A stretch of DNA of 64,000 nt from Streptococcus suis (GTDB taxonomy: Bacteria > Bacillota > Bacilli > Lactobacillales > Streptococcaceae): assembly GCA_024583055.1 (NCBI GenBank), contig CP102145.1:1-64000 (forward strand). The letters are read 5' to 3'. Positions 8,619 to 18,924 of this stretch are shown piece after piece; position 1 is the first letter of the stretch; every line of letters begins with the position of its first letter. The notes beneath the pieces are model-generated. The model was given only the letters and a program-made list of their open reading frames with translations. It ran no database searches and was not told where the DNA came from. The position numbers and the translations under genes are program-made.

Positions 8619-9160
8619 TCGGAGAAATCCCAGACTTTGCCGAACAAACCTCAACAGTTCGTTCTAGGAATATGAGTCTTGTGCCTATTCTCCAAAATAT
8701 TGCTCAACTCCAAGGACTTTATAAGGAAAAAGAGGCTTGGAAAACTATACTGGGGAACTGTGACAGCCTCCTCTATTTGGGTGGAAATGACGAGGAAACT
8801 TTCAAATTTATGAGTGGTCTTCTAGGCAAACAAACCATTGATGTCAGAAGTAGCAGTCGCTCTTTTGGGCAGACTGGCTCAAGTTCTACCTCTCACCAGA
8901 AAATTGCCCGTGACTTGATGACGGCTGATGAAGTCGGGAATATGAAACGAGATGAATGCCTCGTACGCATTGCAGGAGTTCCTGTTTTTCGAACCAAGAA
9001 ATATTTTCCACTTAAACATAAGAATTGGAAATGGCTTGCGGATAAGGAAACCGATGTACGCTGGTGGCACTATCATATCAATCCCCTAACCGCTGAGGAA
9101 GAGGTAGATTTGTCAGGCCATAAAATAAGGGATTTAAGCACAGAAACGACACTACATTAA
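8619..9160 (+). CDS. virD4: VirD4/TraG type IV coupling protein, exon 2
   Basis: Last two bases of codon 426 and the final 179 codons of the coupling ATPase. It resumes inside Walker B (GEIPDFAEQ), continues with TVRSRNMSLVPILQNIAQL, where the conserved glutamine of the sensor region lies, then GNCDSLLYLGGND, and ends with a hydrophilic tail. The conserved TraG-family continuation is unbroken, so function depends only on intron splicing. Confidence 0.87.
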
Positions 9161-9177
9161 TAGAAATGAGGAATTAT

Positions 9178-9420
9178 ATGAATCAAAAACTATCAGGCTT
9201 TGTTTACGGGGTGGACGCTAGCTCCATGTTCTCCCAAGCCATGTCTCTATTACAAAAAGGTTTGATTGCAGTAGGAGCCTTTCTTGTTGTCATGGGCATT
9301 ATCAACCTTTCAACCAACATTAAAGATGGTGGGCCAGGTGTCCGAAATGCCATTCTAGAAATTGTTGGTGGGGTCATGGTGGGAGCCGCTGGTGCTTTTG
9401 TGACTCAGATTACCATTTAG
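9178..9420 (+). CDS. Maff2/VirB2-like small membrane protein
   Basis: An 80-residue protein with two hydrophobic helices (residues ~20-40 and ~55-77) around a short polar loop containing NIKDGGPGVRNA. It resembles the Maff2 family found after VirD4 in Tn1549/ICESa2603 conjugation modules and, by position and topology, could be the pilin-like VirB2 component. I chose the ATG 5 nt behind tgagga rather than the ATG four codons upstream. Confidence 0.7.
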   Translation: MNQKLSGFVYGVDASSMFSQAMSLLQKGLIAVGAFLVVMGIINLSTNIKDGGPGVRNAILEIVGGVMVGAAGAFVTQITI

Positions 9421-9438
9421 GGGAGGACAGCACATGAC

Positions 9439-10293
9439 ATGATAATGAATTTTACGTCACCTTTTGTATTTCTAGCCTCTGAAAAAGTATCTAGCGACAG
9501 CCTTTTTGAAGGGTTTCAAGTGGATTTAGAATCAACCGCCAACTTGGTTAAGTCACTAGCGGACTTTAATCCGACGGTGTGGTCTTACATGACAGCCATT
9601 ACCAAGGGGATTATGCAGCCCTTGGGAGTAGCTATTCTTGCGGTAGTTATTGTACTCGAATTTTCAAAAATGGCCAAGAAAATCGCAAACTCAGGCGGTG
9701 CAATGACCTTTGAAGCCATAGCACCTATGATTGTCAGCTACATCATGGTCGCGGTCGTGATTACCAATACGACGGTTATTGTGGAAGCCATTATTGCCAT
9801 TGCCTCATATGTTATTGAACAAGTGGCAAGTCTTGTCACGAATGGTGGTGCTAATTATGATACCATCTCAGGCATTAAGGGATCTGGAATTGTAGGAAAA
9901 ATGATTATTGGCTTTTTTGCGATTCTCATTTGGTTGGTACGAATGGCCAGCATCATGGTTGTCAATATCTTGATTACCATTCGCTTTATCCAACTCTATC
10001 TGATGATTCCTTTTGCCCCTGTTACCATTCCGACCTTCCTTAGTGATGACTGGAGAAGTGTTGGGATTGGTTACCTTAAAAACATCATGGTCTATGCCGT
10101 TCAAGGTATTTTGATTTTTCTAATTGTATCTCTTGTTCCCTTGTTTGAATCGGCTGGAAAGATTGCCGTATCAAATGGAGCTGGAGTGATGGAATCACTT
10201 GCCATTATGTTTGGTGGCTTGGTACAGGCCATCTTGTTAATCATTGCCTTGGTTGGCAGTCAACGAACCGCCCGAAGTATTTTGGGGATGTAG
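9439..10293 (+). CDS. VirB6/TrbL-like conjugation membrane protein
   Basis: A 284-residue polytopic protein with about six hydrophobic segments, starting with a soluble amphipathic region (FEGFQVDLESTANLVKSLADFNP). The segment RFIQLYLMIPFAPVTIPTF is typical of VirB6-like proteins of Gram-positive ICEs. Such proteins form part of the inner-membrane channel of the type IV secretion system. It lies between Maff2 and PrgI as expected. A gggaggac ribosome binding site lies 10 nt upstream; an ATG two codons further in is also possible. Confidence 0.8.
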   Translation: MIMNFTSPFVFLASEKVSSDSLFEGFQVDLESTANLVKSLADFNPTVWSYMTAITKGIMQPLGVAILAVVIVLEFSKMAKKIANSGGAMTFEAIAPMIVSYIMVAVVITNTTVIVEAIIAIASYVIEQVASLVTNGGANYDTISGIKGSGIVGKMIIGFFAILIWLVRMASIMVVNILITIRFIQLYLMIPFAPVTIPTFLSDDWRSVGIGYLKNIMVYAVQGILIFLIVSLVPLFESAGKIAVSNGAGVMESLAIMFGGLVQAILLIIALVGSQRTARSILGM

Positions 10294-10326
10294 GAGGAAG
10301 GGAGTCACTATCTCGCCTCCTCTTTT
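10292..10326 (+). other. Weak terminator-like hairpin after virB6-like gene
   Basis: AGGAGG and CCTCCT enclose an 18-nt loop, followed by TTTTT. It may attenuate rather than end transcription, since the conjugation genes continue downstream. Confidence 0.35.
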
Positions 10327-10354
10327 TATAGCTTATTTAGATTGGAGAACATTT

Positions 10355-10708
10355 ATGAACACACGTGTCTTTAAGGACATCTCAAAGGTTCAACACAGGG
10401 CATGGCTGGGATTTACAACTAGACAGGTTATTTTTGTATTTCCAGCTGTCGCCCTAACCATTTTGGTTTTGGGCTTGAACCTATTTTATTGGCAATTTGG
10501 GGATTGGTTTGTCTATGGTTTTGTTTTTAGCTTTACCATTCCACTCATGTTATTTGGGGTCTATCGCCCCAACGATTTACCATTTGAAATATACCTCAAG
10601 TACCGTTTTCATTATGAACTAACGGTGCCAGACCGCACATTTACTGGAAGAAAAGGAGACCAACGTGAAAAAATTAAAACACTCAATGAAATCAAAGACC
10701 TCTTCTAA
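10355..10708 (+). CDS. PrgI family (VirB3-like) conjugation protein
   Basis: A 117-residue protein with a soluble start (MNTRVFKDISKVQHRAWLGFT), two closely spaced membrane helices (residues ~24-65) and a basic cytoplasmic tail (LKYRFHYELTVPDRTFTGRK). This layout is typical of PrgI/TraE-like proteins, the Gram-positive counterpart of VirB3, which anchors the VirB4 ATPase. Its end overlaps the start of virB4 by 44 nt, indicating coupling. The start is the ATG behind ggaga, well inside a longer open frame. Confidence 0.8.
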   Translation: MNTRVFKDISKVQHRAWLGFTTRQVIFVFPAVALTILVLGLNLFYWQFGDWFVYGFVFSFTIPLMLFGVYRPNDLPFEIYLKYRFHYELTVPDRTFTGRKGDQREKIKTLNEIKDLF

Positions 10709-13015
10709 TGACAAAAAGCAAAAGATGAAAACACAGAAACAGGAAATCAGCCCTTCTACCGTAAATACGTTAGCCTATCAAGGACTTTTTCAGAATGGCC
10801 TTATGCAGGTCAGTCCAAGCTATTTCTCACAAACCTATCTCTTAGGAGATGTTAATTACCAAACAGTTGGCTTAGACGATAAGGGAGCTATTGTTGAGAA
10901 ATATTCCGATTTAATCAATTCACTGGATGATCAGACCAATTTCCAACTGACCATTTTCAATCAAAAGGTCAATCTGGAAAATTCCGTAAGAGTATTCTCT
11001 ATCCCTTGCAGGAAGATGGGTTTGATGCTTATCGTGATGAATTGAATCGCATGATGGATGCCAACTTAGAGGCGGGTGAGAACAACTTTTCAGCCGTCAA
11101 GTTTCTTTCATTTGGCAAGAGCGACCAAACACCAAAACTAGCTTTTCGTTCTCTGTCGCAAATTGGAGAATATTTCAGGAGTGGTTTTTCAGAGATTGCT
11201 GTATCTCTTGGTCTTCTTGGTGGAGAGGAGCGAGTGAATGTCCTTGCGGATATGTTACGAGGTGAAAATCATTTCCCGTTTTCTTACGAGGATTTGACCC
11301 TCTCAGGTCAATCCACCAAACACTTTATTGCCCCAACCTACCTTTCCTTTAAATACAAGAATCATATTGAATTGGACGATAGATTATTACAGATTGCTTA
11401 TGTTCGTGACTATGGTATGGAGCTAGGGGATAAATTTATTCGAGACCTCATGCAGTCAGATTTGGAAGTGATGATTAGCCTACATGCCAAAGGCTCTACC
11501 AAGTCTGAAACCATGACCAAGCTAAGAACCAAGAAGACCTTGATGGAATCACAAAAGATTGGTGAACAACAAAAAATGGCTCGGACTGGAATCTATTTGG
11601 AGAAGGTCGGCCATGTTCTTGAGAACAACATCGATGAAGCTGAGGCTCTTCTTCAAACCATGACCCAAACAGGAGATAAACTGTTTGACACCGTATTTCT
11701 AATTGGCGTGCTTGCGGATACTGAAGATCAACTCAAACAATCTCTTGATATTATCAAGCAAGTGGCAGGGTCTAATGTTATGATTATTGATAACTTGACC
11801 TATATGCAAGAAGCTGCCTTTAATAGTCTCTTGCCATTTGGGAAGAACTATCTCGAAGGTGTTTCTCGGTCTCTATTGACTTCAAATATTGCCGTGAATG
11901 CACCTTGGACTTCCGTTGATATTCAGGACAAGGGTGGGAAATTTTATGGCATCAATCAAATCTCAAGTAATATCATCAGTATTGACCGTGGCAAGTTAAA
12001 TACTCCGTCAGGTTTGATTTTAGGGACTTCTGGAGCTGGCAAAGGGATGGCGACAAAACATGAAATCATCTCTACTAAGCTCAAGGAAGCAGATTGCGAT
12101 ACTGAAATTATTATTGTTGACCCAGAAAACGAGTACAGCATTATCGGTCAAGCCTTTGGTGGGGAGAGTATTGATATTGCCCCAGATTCTACTACCTTCT
12201 TAAATGTCTTAGATCTATCTGATGAGAATATGGATGAGGATCCGGTTAAGGTTAAGTCCGAATTTCTCTTGTCTTGGATAGGAAAGCTCTTAGACCGCAA
12301 AATGGATGGTCGTGAAAAATCCTTGATAGATCGTGTGACACGCTTGACATATAAGCATTTTGACACACCGTCCTTGGTCGAATGGGTCTTTGTCTTAGCT
12401 CGACAACCTGAACAGGAAGCTAAGGACTTGGCACTGGATATGGAACTCTATGTGGAAGGGTCGCTGGACATATTTTCACATAGGACCAATATTAAAACAG
12501 ACAGTCATTTCCTGATTTACAATGTCAAAAAGTTAGGCGATGAATTAAAACAGATTGCCCTCATGGTTATCTTTGACCAGATTTGGAATCGTGTGGTGAA
12601 AAATCAAAAACTAGGGAAGAAGACCTGGATTTACTTTGATGAAATGCAGCTATTGTTGCTGGATAAGTACGCTTCTGATTTCTTCTTCAAACTTTGGAGT
12701 CGTGTCCGTAAGTATGGGGCGATACCGACAGGTATTACTCAGAATGTAGAAACGCTTCTTTTGGATGCCAATGGCAGACGCATTATTGCCAATAGCGAGT
12801 TCATGATTCTTTTAAAACAGGCTAAGAGCGATCGCGAAGAATTGGTGCATATGCTTGGGCTTTCTAAAGAGCTGGAGAAGTACTTAGTTAATCCTGAAAA
12901 AGGGGCAGGCTTAATTAAGGCCGGTTCCACCGTTGTCCCATTCAAGAATAAGATTCCACAACACACCAAGCTCTTTGACATCATGAGTACGGACCCTGAA
13001 AAAATGAGGACATGA
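10665..13015 (+). pseudogene. virB4: VirB4/TraC conjugation ATPase, frameshifted
   Basis: The frame opens at a GTG (MKKLKHSMKSK) 6 nt after aaggag and runs to 11045. The true continuation (QEDGFDAYRDELNRMM) lies one frame over from about 11006 to 13015. At 11001-11009 the text is atcccttgc where an intact gene would need atccctttgcag (Ile-Pro-Leu-Gln), so one T is missing. Repaired, the product is about 783 residues. It would contain Walker A GTSGAGKGM and Walker B YFDEMQLLLLD, which power type IV secretion. As written, no full-length VirB4 can be made except by programmed or accidental frameshifting, so self-transfer should be blocked. A sequencing error is the main alternative. Confidence 0.82.
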
Positions 13016-13016
13016 G

Positions 13017-15818
13017 ATGAAAGAGGATAAAAAGCTAGTCAAACAGGCTAGGCAAAACTTTCGAAGCAACTTAAAATCGGCCCGTATGCATTATCGGAAA
13101 GAAGTTAGGACCTTAAGACAGACTGTTCCTAAAAAAGGACGATTTCGAAAACCAGCCCAAAATTCTCTTTTTCAAGATAAGAAAATAGAGTTAAAAGAAA
13201 ATCTACTCAGTAGCCAAAAGGAAGCAGAAGAGAAGTTCTTAAAAGAAATTACCTATGTTTCTCCTAAACTGTTGAAGGTAAAGGAAATCAAGAACTATCG
13301 ACTTCCGCAAGCTCAAGAACGTTTGCGGACGGCAAGAAAACATCTGTCAGAAGTGAAACTAAGGGAAAAGTCAAAATCGGTTAATCCCAAGTTTACTTTC
13401 CAAAAAGAAAATTCTTCCCTGAAGTCTCGCTTTCAGTTTCACCAAGAAAAATCATTTGATCGACTCAGTGCAGAAAAAGACGTAAGTTCTGTCAAGCGTG
13501 AGGTTAAACAACTCAAGAAAGTCCGAAAGTCTAAGAAAAGTTCTACCAAAGTCAAAGCTGGATTGGGCTTAGCTGCATCTGAATCGTTTGACCTGATAGC
13601 ACAGGATGATGATTTAGATGGACTTAGAACCCTAAAGGATACTAGCCTGAAAGTCAGACGCTATGGCAGGTTAACCTATCAAGCAGGTAAGGTGGCAGTA
13701 AAAAGTGGACAGACTGGTGTGCGGTTTACCAAAACAAAATTTTCTCATGGAAAGGAACGATTCCAGAACTTCAAAAAGGGAAAAGGATTTACACGCCAGA
13801 AACCTCTTAAACCAAGAAGACGCTACCAAACCTTTTTAAAGCATGCCAGAAAGCACAGTCTAGCAGGAGTTAAGGGGATTGCCCAAGCCATTAAGGGAAG
13901 TATGACTTTCTTTTCTGTCCTTGCGGGAAATCCTTTGACTTGGATTGTCTCAGGCCTTCTCTTGATACTCCTTTTGATGATGAGCTTTTTCATGAGTGTG
14001 TCAGGAAGCAGTGTCATTCAACAAGATGAGATGGAATTGACCAAGGCCTATACCCACATGACGTGGGAAGATGCGGAGCATACTAGATCCAACGAAAAGG
14101 GAATTACCTATTACACCAAGATTGATGAGATTATGGTTTACATGAATCATCAATACCAAGACTACAAGCTTGACGATTTCATGGAAACAGGTGGTGCGAC
14201 CTACAAAGCATTTCTCAGTCAAGTGTGGACGGACTTAAATGGTAGTGATTCTATTAAATCCATGTCTGACTTATATAAAGAACCTGCTTACAAGCTGTCT
14301 GATGAGGACCAGGAAGAACTAAAGGAATTGACCGAAGAAGGCAACTATTTATCCCTTCAAGAATTGGACAATCCCTTTCAGGGACAGACCGATGAGGATA
14401 GCTTAAACATGACCTACCGATATGGTTATGAGGTCATTGATGAGAAACCAACGCTGCATCACCATATCATCTTAGAAGCAAAAGAAGGCCAAGTCATTGT
14501 GGCTCCTATGGATGGTAAGGTATCTCTTGATGGAGAGAACGTTGTTTTGACATCTGGTAAGGGAGTGAATAAGACTAAACTAACCTTGTTTGGCATTCAT
14601 TCAGGCCGAGTCAGTGAAAATCAACAAGTCTTGGCAGGAGACATAATTGGTGAGACCAAGGATGGAACGGGTCTAAAAGTCACCTATCAAAAAGTTGATG
14701 ATGACACGGATAAGTTGGTCTATGTCAATCCAGCATTCTACTTTCCAAAAGTGATCCAGGTTCAGACCACCATTCTTCCAACTATCGGTCAGTTTGGCGG
14801 CGATGAGTTCGAGAGAGCCAAGGCAATTTATGACTATCTTAAAAGCAAAGGTGCGACCAATCAAGCTATCGCAGCCATTCTAGGTAACTGGTCGGTAGAA
14901 TCCTCCATTAATCCAAAACGAGCTGAAGGCGACTATTTATCTCCACCTGTTGGTGCGACAGATAGTTCTTGGGATGATGAGGGCTGGCTCTCACTTAATG
15001 GTCCAACTATATACAATGGACGTTACCCAAATATTCTCAAACGTGGTTTAGGCTTAGGCCAATGGACAGATACCGCGGATGGGTCACGCAGACATACTTT
15101 ATTGTTGGAATATGCCAAAGGAAAACATCAAAAGTGGTATGACTTAGGGTTACAACTGGATTTCATGTTGCATGGGGATAGTCCTTATTACACCAACTGG
15201 TTAAAGGACTTCTTCAAAAATACAGGTAGTCCAGCTAGTCTTGCCCAACTCTTTCTCATTTACTGGGAAGGAAATAGTGGTGATAAGCTACTTGAACGTC
15301 AGACACGAGCAAGTGAGTGGTATTACCAAATTGAAAAAGGCTTTAGTCAACCCAACGGTGGGACAGCACAAAGTGATCCAAAAGCACTTGAAGCTGTACG
15401 AGGAGACCTTTTTGAAAACTCTATTCCAGGAGGTGGTGACGGTATGGGTTACGCTTACGGCCAATGTACTTGGGGAGTTGCAGCCCGTATCAACCAACTG
15501 GGTCTAAAACTCAAAGGTAAAAACGGTGAGAAGATTCCAATTATCAGTACCATGGGCAATGGCCAAGATTGGGTACGAACAGCCGCAAGTCTAGGTGGAG
15601 AGACAGGGACAAGTCCGCAAGCAGGAGCTATACTTTCCTTTGCGGGAGGAGGACATGGCACACCAACAGAATACGGTCATGTGGCTTTCGTCGAAAAAGT
15701 CTACCCAGATGGCTCATTCCTTATCTCCGAAACCAATTATAATGGTAATCCCAACTACACCTTCCGTAAATTATCTGGAGTGGATAGTAGCTTGAGTTTT
15801 GCTTATACGACGAAATAA
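13017..15818 (+). CDS. Conjugation cell-wall hydrolase: tail-lysozyme and CHAP domains
   Basis: A 933-residue protein. Residues 1-290 are lysine/arginine-rich and cytoplasmic. One membrane helix lies at ~295-325 (WIVSGLLLILLLMMSFFM). Outside, residues ~480-575 resemble a degenerate peptidase M23 fold (IVAPMDGKVSLDG, IHSGRVSENQQVLAGD). Residues ~595-775 match phage tail lysozyme (AAILGNWSVESSINPKRAEG, GLGLGQWTD). Residues ~808-933 are a CHAP amidase/endopeptidase with Cys817 in YGQCTWG and His888 in YGHVAF. It would cut peptidoglycan so the conjugation channel can cross the wall, like VirB1/CwlT proteins. The ATG follows the virB4 stop by one base. Confidence 0.87.
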   Translation: MKEDKKLVKQARQNFRSNLKSARMHYRKEVRTLRQTVPKKGRFRKPAQNSLFQDKKIELKENLLSSQKEAEEKFLKEITYVSPKLLKVKEIKNYRLPQAQERLRTARKHLSEVKLREKSKSVNPKFTFQKENSSLKSRFQFHQEKSFDRLSAEKDVSSVKREVKQLKKVRKSKKSSTKVKAGLGLAASESFDLIAQDDDLDGLRTLKDTSLKVRRYGRLTYQAGKVAVKSGQTGVRFTKTKFSHGKERFQNFKKGKGFTRQKPLKPRRRYQTFLKHARKHSLAGVKGIAQAIKGSMTFFSVLAGNPLTWIVSGLLLILLLMMSFFMSVSGSSVIQQDEMELTKAYTHMTWEDAEHTRSNEKGITYYTKIDEIMVYMNHQYQDYKLDDFMETGGATYKAFLSQVWTDLNGSDSIKSMSDLYKEPAYKLSDEDQEELKELTEEGNYLSLQELDNPFQGQTDEDSLNMTYRYGYEVIDEKPTLHHHIILEAKEGQVIVAPMDGKVSLDGENVVLTSGKGVNKTKLTLFGIHSGRVSENQQVLAGDIIGETKDGTGLKVTYQKVDDDTDKLVYVNPAFYFPKVIQVQTTILPTIGQFGGDEFERAKAIYDYLKSKGATNQAIAAILGNWSVESSINPKRAEGDYLSPPVGATDSSWDDEGWLSLNGPTIYNGRYPNILKRGLGLGQWTDTADGSRRHTLLLEYAKGKHQKWYDLGLQLDFMLHGDSPYYTNWLKDFFKNTGSPASLAQLFLIYWEGNSGDKLLERQTRASEWYYQIEKGFSQPNGGTAQSDPKALEAVRGDLFENSIPGGGDGMGYAYGQCTWGVAARINQLGLKLKGKNGEKIPIISTMGNGQDWVRTAASLGGETGTSPQAGAILSFAGGGHGTPTEYGHVAFVEKVYPDGSFLISETNYNGNPNYTFRKLSGVDSSLSFAYTTK

Positions 15819-15833
15819 TCTCCAGAAAGATAG

Positions 15834-15873
15834 TTGTCGTTTTGTCCCAAATATTGTATAATATTTGGGACAA
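15834..15873 (+). promoter_or_regulatory. abiE promoter overlapped by perfect 14-bp inverted repeat
   Basis: The -35 is TTGTCG (15834-15839), the spacer 17 nt and the -10 TATAAT (15857-15862). A perfect inverted repeat, TTGTCCCAAATATT (15842-15855), gtat, AATATTTGGGACAA (15860-15873), covers the spacer, most of the -10 and the start site. AbiEi antitoxins are known to autorepress by binding inverted repeats in their promoter, so this is the likely operator. Confidence 0.82.
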
Positions 15874-15885
15874 GGTGGTGAGGAA

Positions 15886-16488
15886 TTGATTAACATAAAG
15901 TCTAAAATAAATAGTAAGATTGATAATCTGCCAGACGGCACAGTCTTTATTTCAAATGATTTTTTAGAGCTCGCTGATTATGAGACAATTAGAAAAAATT
16001 TGAATCGATTTGTTAACGATGGAACGATTCAACGTATTGTAAACGGTGTGTATTACAAACCAAGGTTTATTGAGTTGATTGGGGAATTTGAGTCTCCTTC
16101 AATAAATGAAGTGGCTATTGCCATTGCTAGAAAATATAATTGGACAATTGCACCTTCAGGGAACACAGCTTTAAATTTATTAGGGTTGTCAACACAAGTT
16201 CCAGCTCAATGGACATATATTTCTGATGGACGGTATGTAAATTTTTTAATTGGAAATACGAAGCTAGTATTCAAGCGAACAACAAACAGTACCATTTCAA
16301 ATATGTCACAATTAACTGCACTAGTTATTCAAGCCATCAAAGCTATTGGAAAAGATAATATTTCAGAAGAACAGATTCTTTATCTTAAGAAAAGGTTAAC
16401 TAAAAGTGATAAAGAGAAACTTCTTGAGGAAGGCAAGACTACCAGTGCATGGATTTATAAAATCTTGAAAAAAATAGGAGAATCCTAA
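15886..16488 (+). CDS. abiEi: AbiEi family type IV antitoxin/autorepressor
   Basis: About 200 residues. The N-terminus is a winged-helix domain (VFISNDFLELADYETIRKNLNRFVNDGTIQRIVNGVYYKP), the DNA-binding part of AbiEi proteins. The C-terminal domain, ending in a basic helix, is linked with toxin neutralisation. Type IV antitoxins counter the toxin without stable binding, and the wing-helix part represses its own promoter. The TTG start sits a few bases after aaggtggtgagga; an in-frame start further upstream would lie at or before the predicted transcription start. It is separated from the toxin gene by 2 nt. Confidence 0.88.
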   Translation: MINIKSKINSKIDNLPDGTVFISNDFLELADYETIRKNLNRFVNDGTIQRIVNGVYYKPRFIELIGEFESPSINEVAIAIARKYNWTIAPSGNTALNLLGLSTQVPAQWTYISDGRYVNFLIGNTKLVFKRTTNSTISNMSQLTALVIQAIKAIGKDNISEEQILYLKKRLTKSDKEKLLEEGKTTSAWIYKILKKIGES

Positions 16489-16490
16489 AG

Positions 16491-17489
16491 ATGCTAGAAT
16501 TTAAAAAAATTTCCAAAGACGACCTTCAAGCCATTATTAGAAATGCTGCGGAGAGACTTGGTATCAATGAAGTGATCGTTGAAAAAGATTATTGGGTTTG
16601 TTTCGTACTCAACTATCTCTTTACAAAGAGTGAATGGAAGGATGCTTTTACATTTAAAGGGGGTACAAGTCTTTCTAAGTGCTATGATTTAATTAAGCGA
16701 TTCTCAGAAGATATTGATTTAATCTTGGATTGGCAGGTTATTGGATATGGTAAAGACGAACCGTGGCAATCCCGTTCAAATACGCAACAGGACAAGTTCA
16801 ATAAGGAATCAAATTTAAAAGCAGAAGACTTTCTTGTGAATACGTTAATTCCACAGATGAGGTTAGATTTTGCGAAACTGATTGAAGATGATTTTCAAAT
16901 TAGTATAGATGTAAATGACCCACAAACAGTACTTTTTGAATATCCGACAAGTTTCCAATCAGAGTATGTGAAGCAAGTCATTCGCTTAGAAATTGGTGCT
17001 TTAGCTGCCTGGACACCCTCTGAAATGGTAGAGATTACTCCTGATTTATACAAGGTTTACCCTATGCTATTTGTGGGAGATAGTATTTCAGTTAGGACTG
17101 TTTTACCTGAGAGAACCTTTTGGGAAAAAGCTACAATTTTACATCATGAGGCAAATAGACCAGCAGATAGTAAAATCCCTATACGCTATGCACGGCATTA
17201 TTATGATATTTACTGTCTTGCCCATTCGATTTATAAGAATAGAGCCTTTATGAATCAAGAGTTATTGGAGAAAGTTGTTTCATTTAAGGAAAAATTTTAT
17301 CCTCGAAAATGGGCAAAATATGAAGACGCAACTATTGAAAGAATCAGATTACTTCCAGATGATTACAGATTGAATGAAATTGAATCAGATTACAACCAGA
17401 TGAAAGAAATGTTTTATGGGTCTGTGCCATCATTTGAAGAGTTGTTAACAACTATCGCTAATTTAGAAAAAGAAATCCATAAACTTTAG
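16491..17489 (+). CDS. abiEii: AbiEii family nucleotidyltransferase toxin
   Basis: A 332-residue nucleotidyltransferase-like toxin. The motif GGTSLSKCYDLIKRFSEDIDLIL (residues ~57-79) is the NTase signature, with the Asp pair of EDID as metal ligands and the upstream GG-S turn. Further motifs include RTVLPERTFWEKATILHH and the RHYYDIYCLA helix typical of the family. Homologues modify tRNA or bind GTP to stop growth during phage attack, giving abortive infection and stabilising the element. It follows taggagaatcc and is the last gene of the two-gene abiE operon. Confidence 0.9.
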   Translation: MLEFKKISKDDLQAIIRNAAERLGINEVIVEKDYWVCFVLNYLFTKSEWKDAFTFKGGTSLSKCYDLIKRFSEDIDLILDWQVIGYGKDEPWQSRSNTQQDKFNKESNLKAEDFLVNTLIPQMRLDFAKLIEDDFQISIDVNDPQTVLFEYPTSFQSEYVKQVIRLEIGALAAWTPSEMVEITPDLYKVYPMLFVGDSISVRTVLPERTFWEKATILHHEANRPADSKIPIRYARHYYDIYCLAHSIYKNRAFMNQELLEKVVSFKEKFYPRKWAKYEDATIERIRLLPDDYRLNEIESDYNQMKEMFYGSVPSFEELLTTIANLEKEIHKL

Positions 17490-17504
17490 ACATCAATTAT
17501 TTTA

Positions 17505-17532
17505 GTCACCCACTTTTATGGGTGGCTTTTTT
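17505..17532 (+). terminator. Terminator of the abiE operon
   Basis: GTCACCCA pairs with TGGGTGGC around a 6-nt loop, followed by six T. Confidence 0.85.
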
Positions 17533-17745
17533 CTTCTCCCTCAATTTATTGTGATAACAAAATCAAGCCTTCTTTTTTATGATGGTATTGAACTTGGGCT
17601 ACTAGCTGTACAAAAAAGAGAGTTTCTCCTAGAACGGAAAGTTCTTCGTCAAAACTTCTATTTTTGTCGTGCTCGCTTAACGCCCTCGTATCTAATAAAG
17701 AGTGACAGTATGTTGCTAAAGAATAAAAGAAAAGAAGGACTATTT

Positions 17746-18924
17746 ATGACCAAAACATGTAATCATCACTTTCTTGTCAATCAGGAAAAAGGCGAGAAAC
17801 ACGTCTTTCGCAAGAGTAAAAAATATCGTACTTTATGTTCGGTTGCCCTTGGAACCATGGTGACAGCTGTTGTTGCTTGGGGAGGAACGGTTGCACATGC
17901 TGATGAAGTTACTCCATCAGTTGACACCACCATCCAACGAACGGAGAATCCAGCCACGAATTTACCAGAAGCACAACCAACCCCTGTTTCTGAACAAACT
18001 GAAAGTATGGCATCAACTGGACAATCTAACGGTGCAATTGCTGTCACCGTACCACATGATACGGTAACACAAGCAGTGGAACAGGCAAAGGCTGAAGGTG
18101 TTTCTACGGTTGAAGATAGCCCAATGGATTTGGGGAATACAACTTCTGCGTCAGAGACCAGCCAACAAATTTCAAAAGCTGAAGCAGATGCCCAAAACCA
18201 AGTTAAGGCTATCAATGAAGTTACTGAAACCTACAAAGCTGACAAAGCGACATACGAATCGAATAAAGCCCGCATCGAACAGGAAAATAAGGAGCTGTCA
18301 CAGGCCTATGAGGGGGCCAACCAAACTGGTAAAGATTCAAATACTTGGGTTGATACCAAAGTCAATGACCTAAAAACTCGGTATTCAGATGCTGATGTGA
18401 CAGTGAAAGAACAAGTAGTTTCATCAGGAAATGGGACATCTGTACTTGACTATACAAACTATGGCAAGGCTGTTGAAACCATTCAATCAACTAACGAACA
18501 AGCTGTAGCAGATTATCTAACAAAGAAAACAAAGGCAGATGATATTGTTGCGAAAAATCAGGCCATTCAACAAGAAAATGAAGCTGGACTTGCTAAGGCA
18601 AAGGCAGATAATGAAGCCATTGAAAGGCGTAATCAGGCTGGTCAAGCAGCTGTTGATGCTGAAAACCGTGCAGGTCAAGCCGCAGTAGATCAAGCTAATC
18701 AGGAGAAACAACAATTAGTTTCAGATCGAGCAGCTGAGATTGAAGCTATTACCAAACGTAATAAAGAAAAAGAAGCCGCAGCCAGAAAAGAGAATGAAGC
18801 GATTGATGCCTATAATACCAAAGAATTGGAACGCTATCAACGTGACTTAGCCGAGATTTCAAAAGGTGCAGAAGGTTATATTTCTGAAGCCCTTGCTCAA
18901 GCCCTCAATGAGAGACTTGTGTAA
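17746..18924 (+). pseudogene. Antigen I/II-family adhesin, truncated after the N-terminal helical region
   Basis: A 392-residue remnant of a wall-anchored adhesin that is normally well over 1000 residues. It starts with a YSIRK-like signal peptide (VFRKSKKYRTLCSVALGTMV, cleavage near AHADE). A Ser/Thr-rich segment follows, then the alanine-rich coiled-coil A region (ENRAGQAAVDQANQEKQQL). The text GYISEALAQALN is the family sequence just before the V domain, but it ends in ERLV and a stop, so the V, P and C-terminal domains and the LPXTG anchor are missing. The product would be secreted, not anchored. Antigen I/II proteins bind salivary and host glycoproteins and are known ICE cargo in streptococci. 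Confidence 0.75.

Noticed and set aside
10665..11045. A separate short gene before virB4
   Set aside because: Its last codons run into the wrong frame, and its protein joins seamlessly to the VirB4 frame if one T is restored.
17518..17745. A longer N-terminus for the truncated adhesin
   Set aside because: The upstream open frame includes the abiE terminator; the YSIRK-like signal peptide starts at 17746 behind a good ribosome binding site.
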